Assembly: GCA_025929585.1 (NCBI GenBank)
Contig: JAICPY010000020.1
Location: 1-53,941, forward strand
Length of the DNA: 53,941 nt
Reading direction: 5' to 3'
DNA from: Steroidobacter sp.
Lineage (GTDB): Bacteria > Pseudomonadota > Gammaproteobacteria > Steroidobacterales > Steroidobacteraceae
In this document: in pieces, positions 1 through 8,860 of the stretch
How the letters are laid out: every line of letters starts with the position of its first letter
How positions within the stretch are numbered: position 1 is the stretch's first letter
Notes under the pieces: generated by a model
Databases searched by the model: none
What the model saw: the letters and a program-made list of their open reading frames with translations, nothing else
What the model was told of the DNA's origin: nothing
Program-made: the position numbers and the translations under genes

Positions 1-1448
1 AGGCGACCGTTGATGTCGCTGTTGTAGATAATTCGTACCAAGCGGCTGACTACGGGCACGCGTCGGCGGCAAAAGAACAACAACAGGTTGGTCGCGCGGG
101 GATTCTTCTGCGTGGACAGGGGCAAGTGCAGCCATTCGGCGGTACGGTTCTCCAAATGTGCGGCTATCGCGCGTTCGGCTTCAGCGACGAGTCGATCGAG
201 CGTCGGGCGAGCATCGAGCACGACCACGTTCTCATAGCCCTTCAACAAACGCCGGTACTCGCCGCGTTGACGAGATGATTCTTCCGTCGAGATTGTCGCG
301 TTGCGCGAGCTGATGAGCTCAGCGGGTGCATCCAGCACCAACCAAAGATCGGGGCGAGGAATCCACGGTAGCAAAGCGCGCGCGAAAGCGAACGGCCGCG
401 CCATGCGATAGCGCAAGGGATCCACCAACACGTCGTCGTAGTAGCGGTTCGAAACGACCAGCATGCCGTTCACGAGACGTGGCCGGATCTGCAAACCATA
501 CCCAAGCCAATAATCCAGCGCGAACATCAGCAGCTTCGCGATCGTTGCCAAGCGTCCGCGCGGCTGCTTCGGCTGAGCGGACGGCGGCGGCTCGGCTCGA
601 AAGATCCGCGGTCGCAGTTCCATCGTGTGAACTTGCAGGAACGGGGCTAGTGGTCTCTCCTTCAGTGCGCCGATCACCTCTGTCTTGCCGACTCCTTCCG
701 GGCCAAGGCATGCGAGCAGTAGGCCCGGAGGTTGAATCTGCGCACGTAGCCATGCGCGCGCGGCATGCAGCCCATCGAGAATACTGAATCGCGTCCGGCG
801 TCGAACGCCGGCCAGCAATAGCGGGATGATCTCGCGCACTGCATCCCAGCTGCCGTTTTCGACGGCCCGAACGATGACGCCACCCTCACGATTCGCTGCC
901 CAAAAGCGACCCACTTGTTGGGCTGCTGCTGCCGGATCGCGCTGCCAGCATTCCCGAAGATGCTGACCTTGTTCGTCCGTGAGTCTGCCCTCGTACGCAC
1001 ACCGCAGGAGGTAGTAGATGAATTCGGTCCCGGGCGCTGCGACATAGAATGCGGGACGCAGACGCAACTGACCGCTCTCGCTGTTTTCGATCGTACGGCT
1101 CTGAAGTATTTCCCGCGCACTCAACAGTCGCCGCGCGCGTCGGACGAAATCACCAAAGATCTCGACCGACATGAATTCGGGGCGTTCATCGCGATTCAGC
1201 CAGCTCAGCAAGCAACGCCATCCCTGTCGCTGAACGCGCAGGCAGGTGACGAGCTTGCCTTCGGTTCGCTGGCAGAACTTGTGCAGCAGTAGAGGCACAT
1301 CCGCAACTGCGGACGGGGCGATCACGACCTCCACGCGCGAAGGACCCAGCTGAGAGGGAACGCTGGCATCGCCCATCAGGGCGTAATGCACCTGTTCCTC
1401 TTCCAGGAAACGACACAGCTCGATCGCAAGCAGATGCGGGCTTCGCAT
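1..1448 (-). CDS. P-loop kinase-like protein (thymidylate-kinase-like) of a polysaccharide locus, C-terminus off the left edge
   Basis: I translated this frame directly from the minus strand: it is open from an ATG at 1446-1448 to the window edge, about 482 codons without a stop. The N-terminal ~250 residues resemble no family I can name. Near residue 275 there is a Walker A loop, GPEGVGKTEV, and further on the segment PDLWLVLDAP followed by a charged RQRGEYRRLL helix and VVVLDA. This resembles the P-loop, LID and base-reading layout of thymidylate kinase-like NMP kinases. Such proteins occur beside exopolysaccharide glycosyltransferases, where their substrate is unknown. The start lies 14 bases past the stop of the sugar transferase on the same strand, so the two are probably one operon. 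The Shine-Dalgarno signal is weak. The call as a kinase fold is fairly safe; the reaction is not known. Confidence 0.7.
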   Translation of the reverse strand, partial: MRSPHLLAIELCRFLEEEQVHYALMGDASVPSQLGPSRVEVVIAPSAVADVPLLLHKFCQRTEGKLVTCLRVQRQGWRCLLSWLNRDERPEFMSVEIFGDFVRRARRLLSAREILQSRTIENSESGQLRLRPAFYVAAPGTEFIYYLLRCAYEGRLTDEQGQHLRECWQRDPAAAAQQVGRFWAANREGGVIVRAVENGSWDAVREIIPLLLAGVRRRTRFSILDGLHAARAWLRAQIQPPGLLLACLGPEGVGKTEVIGALKERPLAPFLQVHTMELRPRIFRAEPPPSAQPKQPRGRLATIAKLLMFALDYWLGYGLQIRPRLVNGMLVVSNRYYDDVLVDPLRYRMARPFAFARALLPWIPRPDLWLVLDAPAELISSRNATISTEESSRQRGEYRRLLKGYENVVVLDARPTLDRLVAEAERAIAAHLENRTAEWLHLPLSTQKNPRATNLLLFFCRRRVPVVSRLVRIIYNSDINGR

Positions 1449-1461
1449 AGCGATCCCGCGA

Positions 1462-2937
1462 TCAGTAGGCATTGCTGTCGCGCACGACCAGACGGACCGT
1501 CCGCAGCAAGATCGTGATGTCCAATCCTAAGGACCAATTGCGCAGATAGTGCAGATCGTATTCCACACGGCGCTTCATTTTATCGAGGCTTTCGGTTTCT
1601 CCACGGAAGCCATTGACTTGCGCCCAGCCCGTGATGCCTGGACGCACTTTGTGACGCAGCATGTAGCCATCGATGAGCTTGCGATACTCCTCGTTGTGAG
1701 CGACCGCGTGCGGACGCGGACCCACCATGCTCATCGTGCCGAACAGTACGTTGAACAATTGCGGCAATTCATCCAGTGAGGTTCTTCGAAGAAAACGTCC
1801 AAAGGCAGTGACGCGTGGATCGTCGCGTCGCGCCTGCGTCACCGCACCGGCGTCTTCGCATACCGACATCGTCCGGAACTTGTAGACCTGGATTCGCTCG
1901 CCATACAGACCATAACGACGCTGCTTGAAGATCACCGGCCCAGGCGATGTGAGCTTCACGCCGAGCGCGATGGCCAACATCACCGGCCACAAACATGCGA
2001 TCAGAGCGCTCGAGAACACGATGTCGCTCGCACGCTTGAGCACGCCGTTCATTCCGCAGAAAGGTGTTTCGCAAACTGCGAGAACCGGAATGCCATCGAT
2101 CTCCGCGAGCTGAGCACGCATCAAATCGAACATGAAGATGTCCGGCACGAAATAAACCGAGGCGGTGGTATCCCGCAGTTCCTCCATCAACCGCAGCACC
2201 CGCTCCTCGGCGCGAATCGGCAGACAGATATAGATGTTGCTGACGGCATTCAGGCGCACGTATTGCGCGATGTCGGTCATGGTGCCGAGTACTTGCTCAT
2301 CAGGCAGATTCGCCAATCGATCGCCGATTCGATCGTCGAAGAATCCCTTGAACGTGCCCAGGTGGGGGTTCGCCTGCAGCCGTTGCGCGAGGCGGCGGCC
2401 GCATTCATTCGCACCGATCACGATATGGCTCTGCGTGATCGACCCGCGCAATGCCGAAAAAGCGGCGAACCGGCGCAAGCCCATTTGCGCAGCGATCACC
2501 ACAAACGGCGTCACAGCGAACCATGTAAGGATTACCTTACGCGAAAACGTGTCCGTCACCTTGAACGCGAATGCCATGAACAGCAGCACCGCCGATACCA
2601 TCAACCATTCGCCGAAGATGCGGTGGCGCACGATCGCGGACAGATCGTTGGAGGACGCATCCAGGATCGGATCGCTGACGATCTGCGCCGCGACGAGGAA
2701 CGTCAGGACGGCGAGCGCGAAATACGAGGTGGTGATCGGTTGCCCGTACAGCAGTGCGCACCACAGTAGCGTCAACACGATGACCGCGGGATTGAAAGTG
2801 TGCTTGAGCAGCGTGAGCGAAGGCGGCTCGGCCGTGCCTCGCTGCACTCGCGTGTTACCGCTCCATTGGTTGGCGCGCGCGCGTGGCGCGGCCGGGAGCG
2901 GTGCGCGAATAACTTTGGCTTGTGCGGTCTCGCGCAT
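1462..2937 (-). CDS. Undecaprenyl-phosphate sugar phosphotransferase (WcaJ/EpsZ-like)
   Basis: A 491-residue membrane enzyme that moves a hexose-1-phosphate from a UDP-sugar to undecaprenyl phosphate, the first step of exopolysaccharide repeat-unit assembly at the inner membrane. Hydrophobic segments fall at about 50-65, 70-88, 110-128 and 135-152. A Rossmann-like CoA_binding_3-type domain ([10 protein letters not shown] at 171-180) follows, then the re-entrant helix near 306-327. The catalytic bacterial sugar-transferase domain carries KFRTM (353-357), LDELPQL (388-394), GPRP (406-409) and a [10 protein letters not shown] motif. Length and domain order match the exopolysaccharide polyprenyl glycosyltransferase family, in which glucose is the usual sugar; the actual sugar cannot be read from the sequence. 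It is first in a probable operon with the P-loop protein downstream. The 231 bases upstream hold no recognisable promoter. Confidence 0.9.
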   Translation of the reverse strand: MRETAQAKVIRAPLPAAPRARANQWSGNTRVQRGTAEPPSLTLLKHTFNPAVIVLTLLWCALLYGQPITTSYFALAVLTFLVAAQIVSDPILDASSNDLSAIVRHRIFGEWLMVSAVLLFMAFAFKVTDTFSRKVILTWFAVTPFVVIAAQMGLRRFAAFSALRGSITQSHIVIGANECGRRLAQRLQANPHLGTFKGFFDDRIGDRLANLPDEQVLGTMTDIAQYVRLNAVSNIYICLPIRAEERVLRLMEELRDTTASVYFVPDIFMFDLMRAQLAEIDGIPVLAVCETPFCGMNGVLKRASDIVFSSALIACLWPVMLAIALGVKLTSPGPVIFKQRRYGLYGERIQVYKFRTMSVCEDAGAVTQARRDDPRVTAFGRFLRRTSLDELPQLFNVLFGTMSMVGPRPHAVAHNEEYRKLIDGYMLRHKVRPGITGWAQVNGFRGETESLDKMKRRVEYDLHYLRNWSLGLDITILLRTVRLVVRDSNAY

Positions 2938-3168
2938 TGAACAAATCGCGTCGGTGAAGCTTAGACAGACACAGTGCGTAACTGTCGCCTAAAGCAAAAG
3001 TTCCGAGCGTCGCGGTGCTGCAATAAACGAGGCGCTGCGTGGCTTGCGAGTGTTGCGTCACGCAGACGCGATGAATCTGTCGCTGTCGGCACAGGCCGAC
3101 GTCAGCGCCGAGCGAGGCGGCAGCTTCGCGCACGAACTGCTGCAATCAAAAGAGCTTATCGAGCCGCT

Positions 3169-4011
3169 CTACGCGCGAACGTGTCCCAAACCTTCTTCGA
3201 TCTTTCGCACCAGATCCAGCAGTCTCGGGCGGACATCTTTCAGCAAATATTCCGAAGTCACCTTGAACGCGGGCGCGCCGCAATTGATCGCCATCGCCGG
3301 CAATCCATTCCCAGGATGAAAGGCAACGGCGATCCCGTTGACATCCGGCTGCCATTCGCCGAATGAAGTGCAGACGCCGTGTTGCGCATACATCGCAAGT
3401 GACTTGTCGATGCCCTGCTTCAAGGCCGGCCATGACAAATGGTCGAGCTCTTTGAGCTGGTCGAGTAGATCCGCGCGCTCAGTGTCACTACAGACAGCCA
3501 AGTAGCTGCGCCCGATTGCCGAAGATCCCAAAGGAAGGCGCATTCCGACTTCCATGTTCAGCGACAGCACCGCATTGCCTTTGCATACCTCGACGCAGAC
3601 CATGCTCAACCGCTGCCGCGCACCTAGCGCAACCGAAGTGCTGGTCGAGTCCGCCAGCTCCTGCATGAGAGGCCGCGCGAGATCGCGCACTTCGAACCTG
3701 CCCAGAACCGCACTGCCGAGCGCTAACGTCGCCGTACCCAGCCGGTACTTTCCGGACTCTTTCACGTAGTGCAGATAGCCGAGTTTCGTCAATGTGTACG
3801 TCAAGCGCGAAACGGTCGACTTTGGCAATTTGCAACGCTCGGAAATTTCCTGATTGCCCAACATGCGGCTGCCGCTTCGAAAGCATGACAGCACATCCAG
3901 TCCACGAGAGAGGGCTGTCACGAAATGCCGGTCCTGCTTACCGACGTGGGGTCGTGGCTGCGCGGCATCCGCTTGGATCAGCCGTGCCGTATCGAATTCT
4001 CTGGTCGCCAT
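3169..4011 (-). CDS. IclR-family transcriptional regulator
   Basis: A 280-residue DNA-binding regulator. After a variable N-terminus of about 30 residues comes the winged helix-turn-helix: ALSRGLDVLSCF, then EISERCKLPKSTVSRLTYTLTKLGYL with the usual recognition helix, then YRLGTATLALG leading into the effector domain. The C-terminal GAF-like ligand domain contains the family's PLGSSAIGRSYLA stretch. Members of this family typically control degradation of aromatic, acyl or small organic acids and bind next to their target genes. The gene starts 23 bases after the stop of the acyl-CoA ligase on the same strand and probably shares its transcript. Its likely targets are that ligase and the divergent acyl-CoA dehydrogenases. 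The ligand is unknown. Confidence 0.92.
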   Translation of the reverse strand: MATREFDTARLIQADAAQPRPHVGKQDRHFVTALSRGLDVLSCFRSGSRMLGNQEISERCKLPKSTVSRLTYTLTKLGYLHYVKESGKYRLGTATLALGSAVLGRFEVRDLARPLMQELADSTSTSVALGARQRLSMVCVEVCKGNAVLSLNMEVGMRLPLGSSAIGRSYLAVCSDTERADLLDQLKELDHLSWPALKQGIDKSLAMYAQHGVCTSFGEWQPDVNGIAVAFHPGNGLPAMAINCGAPAFKVTSEYLLKDVRPRLLDLVRKIEEGLGHVRA

Positions 4012-4034
4012 ATCGATTGAACCTTCTGGATCGC

Positions 4035-5717
4035 TTAATGCACGCTTTGAGCGCGTGCCAACTCAGCTTCCTGCAATAATCTCCACTGCACTTTGCCGGT
4101 TGCCGATTTCGGTAACTGCTCGACGAACTCGACAATGCGCGGAACCTTGTACGCCGCCATGTTCTGGCGGGCCCATTCGATGATTTCTTGCGCGCTCACT
4201 TGTTCTTTGTGCGAAGCGCGCAAAACGATGAGCGCTTTGACCGTCTCGCCTCGATGCACATCTTTCGCGGCAATCACGCACGCCTCTTGAATCGCGGGGT
4301 GCTGATACATCTGAGCTTCGACCTCGGCGGGCCAAACCTTGAAACCCGCTGCATTGATCATTCGCTTCAAGCGGTCGACCAGAAAGAAGTAGCCTTCCTC
4401 ATCGACGTACCCCAAGTCCCCTGTTCTGAACCAACGCTCGCCGTCTAAGTCCAGGAATGCAGCGGCAGTGGCCGCATCGTTACGCCAGTAACCTTTGAAT
4501 ACTTGCGGGCCGCGCGTCACGATCTCGCCAACTTCTTTCGGCGGCAGCTCGAGGAGGGTCTCGGGGTCTACGATCCGCGACTGAGTGTTTAGAACAGGAA
4601 TTCCCAAGCACTGAGGTTTCGGACGATCGATCGGATTGATATGCGTCGGAGCGATGGTCTCAGTGAGCCCGTACCCTTCCACATACGGCGCGCCTACGAT
4701 CTGCTGCAATCTATGCGCGACTGCGGCCGGCATTGCCGCACCGCCTCCGGTGACTCGCTGCAGCGACGACAGGTCGTATTCTTCGAGCTTCGGATTCGCC
4801 AAAAAGTCCATGACCATGGTCGAGATCGCCGTCCATAGTTTGATTCGATAGCGTTCGATCAATTGCGCGGCGACGTCGCGATCCCAGCGACACATCAATA
4901 CGATCGTGCCGCCTGAGTAGATCGGTGAGTTCATGCCGCCCTGCATGCTCGTGACATGAAAGAACGGCAGCACGATGAGCTGACTGGTGTCTTGGTGCGA
5001 ACGAAACCAAAGAGCATTCACAACCGCGGTGTGCATGACATTGCGATGAGTGAGCATGCATCCTTTGGATCGCCCAGTGGTGCCAGAGCTATAGGGGATG
5101 ACGCACAAATCATCAGGGCCCATCGTCAACGCGCCCGCGCGATCAGTTGCCCGCATCGCATCGCTCCATGACGTGACGCCGGGTTCGTCGACCTGCATCG
5201 GCGCTGCTCTGACAACGTCAGGCATCCGAATGTCCGTCGATGGATCGATGTAATCGACATACGCTGCAAGAACAGCATGATCGATCGAGCGTTCGGGACC
5301 TTGGATCAACGCAGCGATCTGCGGGTAGACTTCCTGCCCGACGATCGCGACGCGTGCACCGCTGTCACTTACGAAGTACTCGAGCTCGCGCGTCACACTC
5401 ATTGGATTCACCGGCACGACGACGGCATTCGCGCGCAGCACCGAGTAGTACGAGATGATGAATTGCGGACTGTTCTGCATCACCAACAGCACGCGATCTC
5501 CGGGGTTCACACCGCACTGATGCTGCAGGAATCCCGCGAGCCGTTCTGCTTCGGCCTTGAAGCGCGCATACGTCAGCACACCGCCGAAGAAAATCACGAA
5601 AGGTTTCGAGCCATACCGCGCAGCGGAGACTTCCGCGTTATGGAAGAGATTCGTCGCAGGGACGGTGGCATCGTGAGGCAGGCCGTTAGGCCAAAAAGAT
5701 AAATGCTTGCGGGACAT
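4035..5717 (-). CDS. Acyl-CoA synthetase (fatty-acid-CoA ligase-like, ANL superfamily)
   Basis: A 560-residue AMP-forming ligase that activates a carboxylic acid to its CoA thioester with ATP. The A3 phosphate-binding signature is present as YSSGTTGRSKG, the A5 motif as GYGLTE, the adenosine-binding A7 aspartate in WFRTGDLGY, and the A10 lysine near the end in PKSATGKVQWR. No signal or membrane segment is seen, so it is cytoplasmic. It is transcribed with the IclR regulator and diverges from two acyl-CoA dehydrogenases, so it most likely makes the acyl-CoA that those enzymes oxidise. Substrate chain length is not predictable from the sequence; a branched, alicyclic or terpenoid acid is as plausible as a fatty acid. 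The ATG at 5717 follows a weak GGGAA. Confidence 0.9.
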   Translation of the reverse strand: MSRKHLSFWPNGLPHDATVPATNLFHNAEVSAARYGSKPFVIFFGGVLTYARFKAEAERLAGFLQHQCGVNPGDRVLLVMQNSPQFIISYYSVLRANAVVVPVNPMSVTRELEYFVSDSGARVAIVGQEVYPQIAALIQGPERSIDHAVLAAYVDYIDPSTDIRMPDVVRAAPMQVDEPGVTSWSDAMRATDRAGALTMGPDDLCVIPYSSGTTGRSKGCMLTHRNVMHTAVVNALWFRSHQDTSQLIVLPFFHVTSMQGGMNSPIYSGGTIVLMCRWDRDVAAQLIERYRIKLWTAISTMVMDFLANPKLEEYDLSSLQRVTGGGAAMPAAVAHRLQQIVGAPYVEGYGLTETIAPTHINPIDRPKPQCLGIPVLNTQSRIVDPETLLELPPKEVGEIVTRGPQVFKGYWRNDAATAAAFLDLDGERWFRTGDLGYVDEEGYFFLVDRLKRMINAAGFKVWPAEVEAQMYQHPAIQEACVIAAKDVHRGETVKALIVLRASHKEQVSAQEIIEWARQNMAAYKVPRIVEFVEQLPKSATGKVQWRLLQEAELARAQSVH

Positions 5718-6003
5718 TGGTTCCCGTCATCTCGTTGGGAATGGGAGCCTTGATTTGTACGCTGTCTGTTCCGGCATGCAGGCCGGTATTCTGAAGCGAC
5801 GCTAACACATCCGCTTTCGAGCGGCCAGTAGCCGCCATGGCGATTCATGGATTTCCCGGAACGCGACGGGAACCCGCAGGTGATTTCGGAAAACGACCAC
5901 GATCTTCGATTGCAGTGCTTTCGAGCGCTCCCTATCATCGTTCAGCACACCACTCATCTGTTCTGCACTGCGACCTTCTCGCAGCACGAGGTCCATCGCC
6001 GAA

Positions 6004-7203
6004 ATGGATTTGAACTTCACTCCCGACGAAATCGCCTTCCGCGACGAGGTGCGCGCATTTCTCGCGGCGAAACTACCGGAAGATCTCAGCACACGAGTGA
6101 AGGCCGGGTTGGCTATTCGCGCAGAAGACTTCCGACGCTGGCAGAAAATACTTTTCGAGCAAGGCTGGGCTGCTCCCACTTGGCCGAAGCGATTCGGCGG
6201 CACTGGCTGGAGCACCGTGCAGCAACACATCTTTGAAGAAGAGTCGGCCATGGCGGGGGCGCCGCGCACACTGCCGTTTGGATTGCGCATGGTTGGGCCG
6301 GTCATCATGGCATTCGGGAACGAGGAGCAACAACGCCGTTTCCTGCCGCGAATCCTCGATGCCGAAGATTGGTGGTGCCAGGGTTACTCCGAGCCAGGCG
6401 CGGGCTCTGACCTCGCTTCGCTCAAAACCCGTGCTGAACGCCAGGGCGACTTCTACATCGTCAACGGCCAGAAGACCTGGAACACGCTCGGCCAGCATGC
6501 CAACTGGATTTTTTGCCTCGTGCGCACCGATCCGAATGCTTCAAAGCCGCAGCAGGGTATTTCCTTCCTCGTGATCGATATGAAGACGCCTGGAATCAGC
6601 GTGCGTCCAATCATCACGCTCGACGGCGCGCACGAGGTGAACGAGGTGTGGTTCGAGAACGTCAAAGTCCCGATCGGCAATCGCATCGGAGAAGAGAACA
6701 AAGGATGGACGTATGCGAAATTCCTGCTCGGACATGAACGCACCAGCATCGCAGGCATCGGTTCTTCTAAACGTGAGTTGGGCCGCTTGAAGGCGATCGC
6801 TCGGCAAGAAATCAAGAACGGCCGCCCATTGATCGAAGATCCACTTTTCGCTGCACGCCTCGCGCAGATCGAAATTGACCTGATGGCATTGGAGATCACG
6901 AACCTGCGCGCCTTGTCGCAAGAATCCGCTAATCATGCGCCAGGACCCGAAGCGTCCGTGCTCAAAGTCAAAGGCACCGAAATTCAGCAAGCGCTGACCG
7001 AGTTGATGATGTATGCCGTCGGGCCCTACGCGCTTCCATTTGAGCGTGCCTCCGCCGAGGAAGGCGATCTGCGTTCGGCGGCCGGACCCGACTACGCTGC
7101 CCCACTTGCAGCAGCCTATTTGAACGCGCGCAAGGTGACCATCTATGGCGGCTCGAACGAGATCCAACGGAACATCATTGCGCAGATGATTTTGGGGTTA
7201 TGA
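6004..7203 (+). CDS. Acyl-CoA dehydrogenase, large (PimC-like) subunit
   Basis: A 399-residue FAD enzyme introducing an alpha,beta double bond into an acyl-CoA. The family signatures are GYSEPGAGSDLASL, which contacts flavin and substrate, and the C-terminal IYGGSNEIQRNIIAQ. At the position of the MCAD catalytic glutamate (YEGT in that enzyme) this protein has YGGS. Instead, a glutamate stands in GHERTSIAG, which lines up with the alternative base of isovaleryl-CoA dehydrogenase (LER motif). It therefore appears to be the catalytic partner. Sequence style matches the large subunit of pimeloyl-CoA dehydrogenases. The gene diverges from the acyl-CoA ligase across 286 bases and is followed by the small-subunit-like gene after a repeat-filled gap of 148 bases. 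Confidence 0.9.
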   Translation: MDLNFTPDEIAFRDEVRAFLAAKLPEDLSTRVKAGLAIRAEDFRRWQKILFEQGWAAPTWPKRFGGTGWSTVQQHIFEEESAMAGAPRTLPFGLRMVGPVIMAFGNEEQQRRFLPRILDAEDWWCQGYSEPGAGSDLASLKTRAERQGDFYIVNGQKTWNTLGQHANWIFCLVRTDPNASKPQQGISFLVIDMKTPGISVRPIITLDGAHEVNEVWFENVKVPIGNRIGEENKGWTYAKFLLGHERTSIAGIGSSKRELGRLKAIARQEIKNGRPLIEDPLFAARLAQIEIDLMALEITNLRALSQESANHAPGPEASVLKVKGTEIQQALTELMMYAVGPYALPFERASAEEGDLRSAAGPDYAAPLAAAYLNARKVTIYGGSNEIQRNIIAQMILGL

Positions 7204-7220
7204 GATATGAGATATGAGAG

Positions 7221-7344
7221 AAGGCGATAGGGGATAGGGGATAGCGGATAGTCAGATCTCCAGACGCTGATCGCACCTACCTTATTCCTATCCTATCCCC
7301 TATCCCCTATCCCCTATCGCCTATCGCCTATCCCCTATCGCCTT
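7221..7344. repeat. Intergenic inverted repeat with CTATCCC-type tandem arms
   Basis: The left arm, 7221-7250, is made of GATAGGG-type words. The right arm, 7288-7344, contains many copies of CTATCCC/CTATCGC in reverse complement. The spacer contains GTCAGA and CCAGAC. It separates two genes that otherwise look co-transcribed, and its end abuts the start of the second, leaving no normal Shine-Dalgarno sequence before that ATG. It is one member of the hairpin family described in the findings. Confidence 0.85.
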
Positions 7345-7351
7345 CCCTCCT

Positions 7352-8494
7352 ATGAACTTCACCTTCACAAACGAGCAGCAACTTCTCGCCGACACTGTGC
7401 AGAGGTTCGTGCGCGAGACCTACTCGTTCGAAGCTCGTCGCGAAATTCTGCGGTCCAAAGAAGGATGGAGCCGCGAGCTTTGGGATGGGATCGCAGGATT
7501 GGGTTTGACTGCGTTGAACGTGCCCGAAGAGCACGGCGGACTAGGTGGCGGCCCGATCGAAACCATGTTGGTAATGAACGCGCTAGGCGCGGGCCTGGTG
7601 CTCGAGCCGTTCTTGAGCGCAGCCGTGCTCTGCCCCACTCTCCTTTCGAAACTAGGCGATGCTCAGCTAGCCGCAGAACTTCTTCCCGGTATTGCAAGCG
7701 GTGAACGCATCGTCGTGATGGCTCATCAGGAATCGGCATCGCGAGGCCTACTCGATAGTGTCTCGACGCGCGCGGAAAAAAGCGGCGATGGCTACATTTT
7801 GAATGGAGGAAAGAGCGTAATCGCACACGGAGGCATCGCAGATGAGTTCCTGCTCACCGCTCGCACGAGCGGCAAACCGCATGATGCTGCCGGAGTGCGT
7901 GTGATAAGACTGCCGGCCGACACACCTGGTTTGACGGTGCGCTCCTATCGAACGTTCGACGGCCAGAGCGCGGCGGATCTCGAGCTCGAACGCGTTCAGG
8001 TTTCCGCCTCCAGCTTCGTGGGTTCCGAATCGGATGTGCTGGACGCGATCGAAGCAACGCGCCACGTCGGTTTGAGCGCCCTATGTGCCGAGGCAGTCGG
8101 CATCATCAAAGCCGTGAATGCAACGACGCTCGAGTACACGAAGAATCGCAAACAGTTCGGGCAACCAATCAGCCGCTTTCAAGCGTTGCAGCATCGCATG
8201 GCGGACATGTTCATCCATGCCGAACAAGCCACTTCGATGAGCTACCTCGCCGCCGTCAAATGTCAGGAAAGCGACATAGTCGCACGCAGACGCGCTCTAT
8301 CCGCCGCGAAGGTCATCATTGGCCAAGCAGCCCGGTTTGTTGGACAGCAAGCCGTTCAACTGCACGGCGGCATGGGCATGACGGACGAAATGCTCGTCAG
8401 CCACTACTTCAAACGCCTCACCGCGATCGACCTCACCTTCGGCGACACCGACTACCACCTTCAAGAATTCATCAGCGCAAGCAGCGGGAGCTGA
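7352..8494 (+). CDS. Acyl-CoA dehydrogenase, small (PimD-like) subunit
   Basis: A 380-residue acyl-CoA dehydrogenase-fold protein with the N-terminal helical domain (MNFTFTNEQQLLADTV), the NVPEEHGGLGG loop and the C-terminal flavin-proximal LHGGMGMTDEMLVSHYFKR. Neither of the two known catalytic-base positions holds a glutamate: the MCAD position reads GGMGMT, and the isovaleryl position reads EATRHVG. This pattern fits the non-catalytic half of heteromeric acyl-CoA dehydrogenases, and overall it resembles the small subunit of pimeloyl-CoA dehydrogenase. It probably assembles with the protein encoded at 6004-7203. Translation may depend on readthrough of the hairpin repeat just upstream, since only CCCTCC precedes the ATG. 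Confidence 0.88.
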   Translation: MNFTFTNEQQLLADTVQRFVRETYSFEARREILRSKEGWSRELWDGIAGLGLTALNVPEEHGGLGGGPIETMLVMNALGAGLVLEPFLSAAVLCPTLLSKLGDAQLAAELLPGIASGERIVVMAHQESASRGLLDSVSTRAEKSGDGYILNGGKSVIAHGGIADEFLLTARTSGKPHDAAGVRVIRLPADTPGLTVRSYRTFDGQSAADLELERVQVSASSFVGSESDVLDAIEATRHVGLSALCAEAVGIIKAVNATTLEYTKNRKQFGQPISRFQALQHRMADMFIHAEQATSMSYLAAVKCQESDIVARRRALSAAKVIIGQAARFVGQQAVQLHGGMGMTDEMLVSHYFKRLTAIDLTFGDTDYHLQEFISASSGS

Positions 8495-8860
8495 ACGCGG
8501 GAGCAATCTCGGCAGTGCAGGCGGCGGGAAGGAGCGAAAGATCTCGCGCGGAGATTCTATGGTCTAACGCAAGCACGCGCAGAGCGCTAAACAGATTAAG
8601 AGCAAGCGACGAACGTTAAGTGGTGCATTAGAGATCCGAGTACATGCGAGCTCCGCAAGCTTTCTCGCAGCGGCGCGGCGGCGCGAGCGGTTAAGAATGG
8701 TCCTCTCCCTTGCGGGCTCTGCCAGAATTCATCGCGTTGTCCGCCGCGCCGCTGCGCCGCTGCAGATTCGACGGCACAAGGATCGCGAGGGCACGACGAC
8801 GTCGGATATCGCGAGCACAAGAGGGCGAATCTCATGTCCTGATCTCTTAAGCTCACTGCG
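8495..8860. other. Intergenic gap at a convergent junction, no gene seen
   Basis: The gap lies between the convergent small-subunit dehydrogenase and DUF763 genes. Beyond the GC-rich inverted repeat at 8650-8762 I see no open frame with a ribosome binding site and no RNA gene. Confidence 0.6.
8650..8762. repeat. GC-rich inverted repeat (GCAGCGGCG type), copy of 16128-16172
   Basis: The left arm at 8666-8690 (GCAGCGGCGCGGCGGCG core) pairs with the right arm at 8741-8762 (CGCCGCGCCGCTGCGCCGC). The left 45 bases, beginning AGCTCCGCA and ending in GGTTA, are nearly the same as those at 16128-16172, so this is a dispersed repeat as well as a hairpin. The spacer holds GCCAGAATTC, with the CAGAA motif common to the other hairpins of this window. 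Confidence 0.85.

Noticed and set aside
2234-2992. 252-residue frame antisense to the sugar transferase
   Set aside because: Antisense shadow; the opposite strand has full domain evidence.
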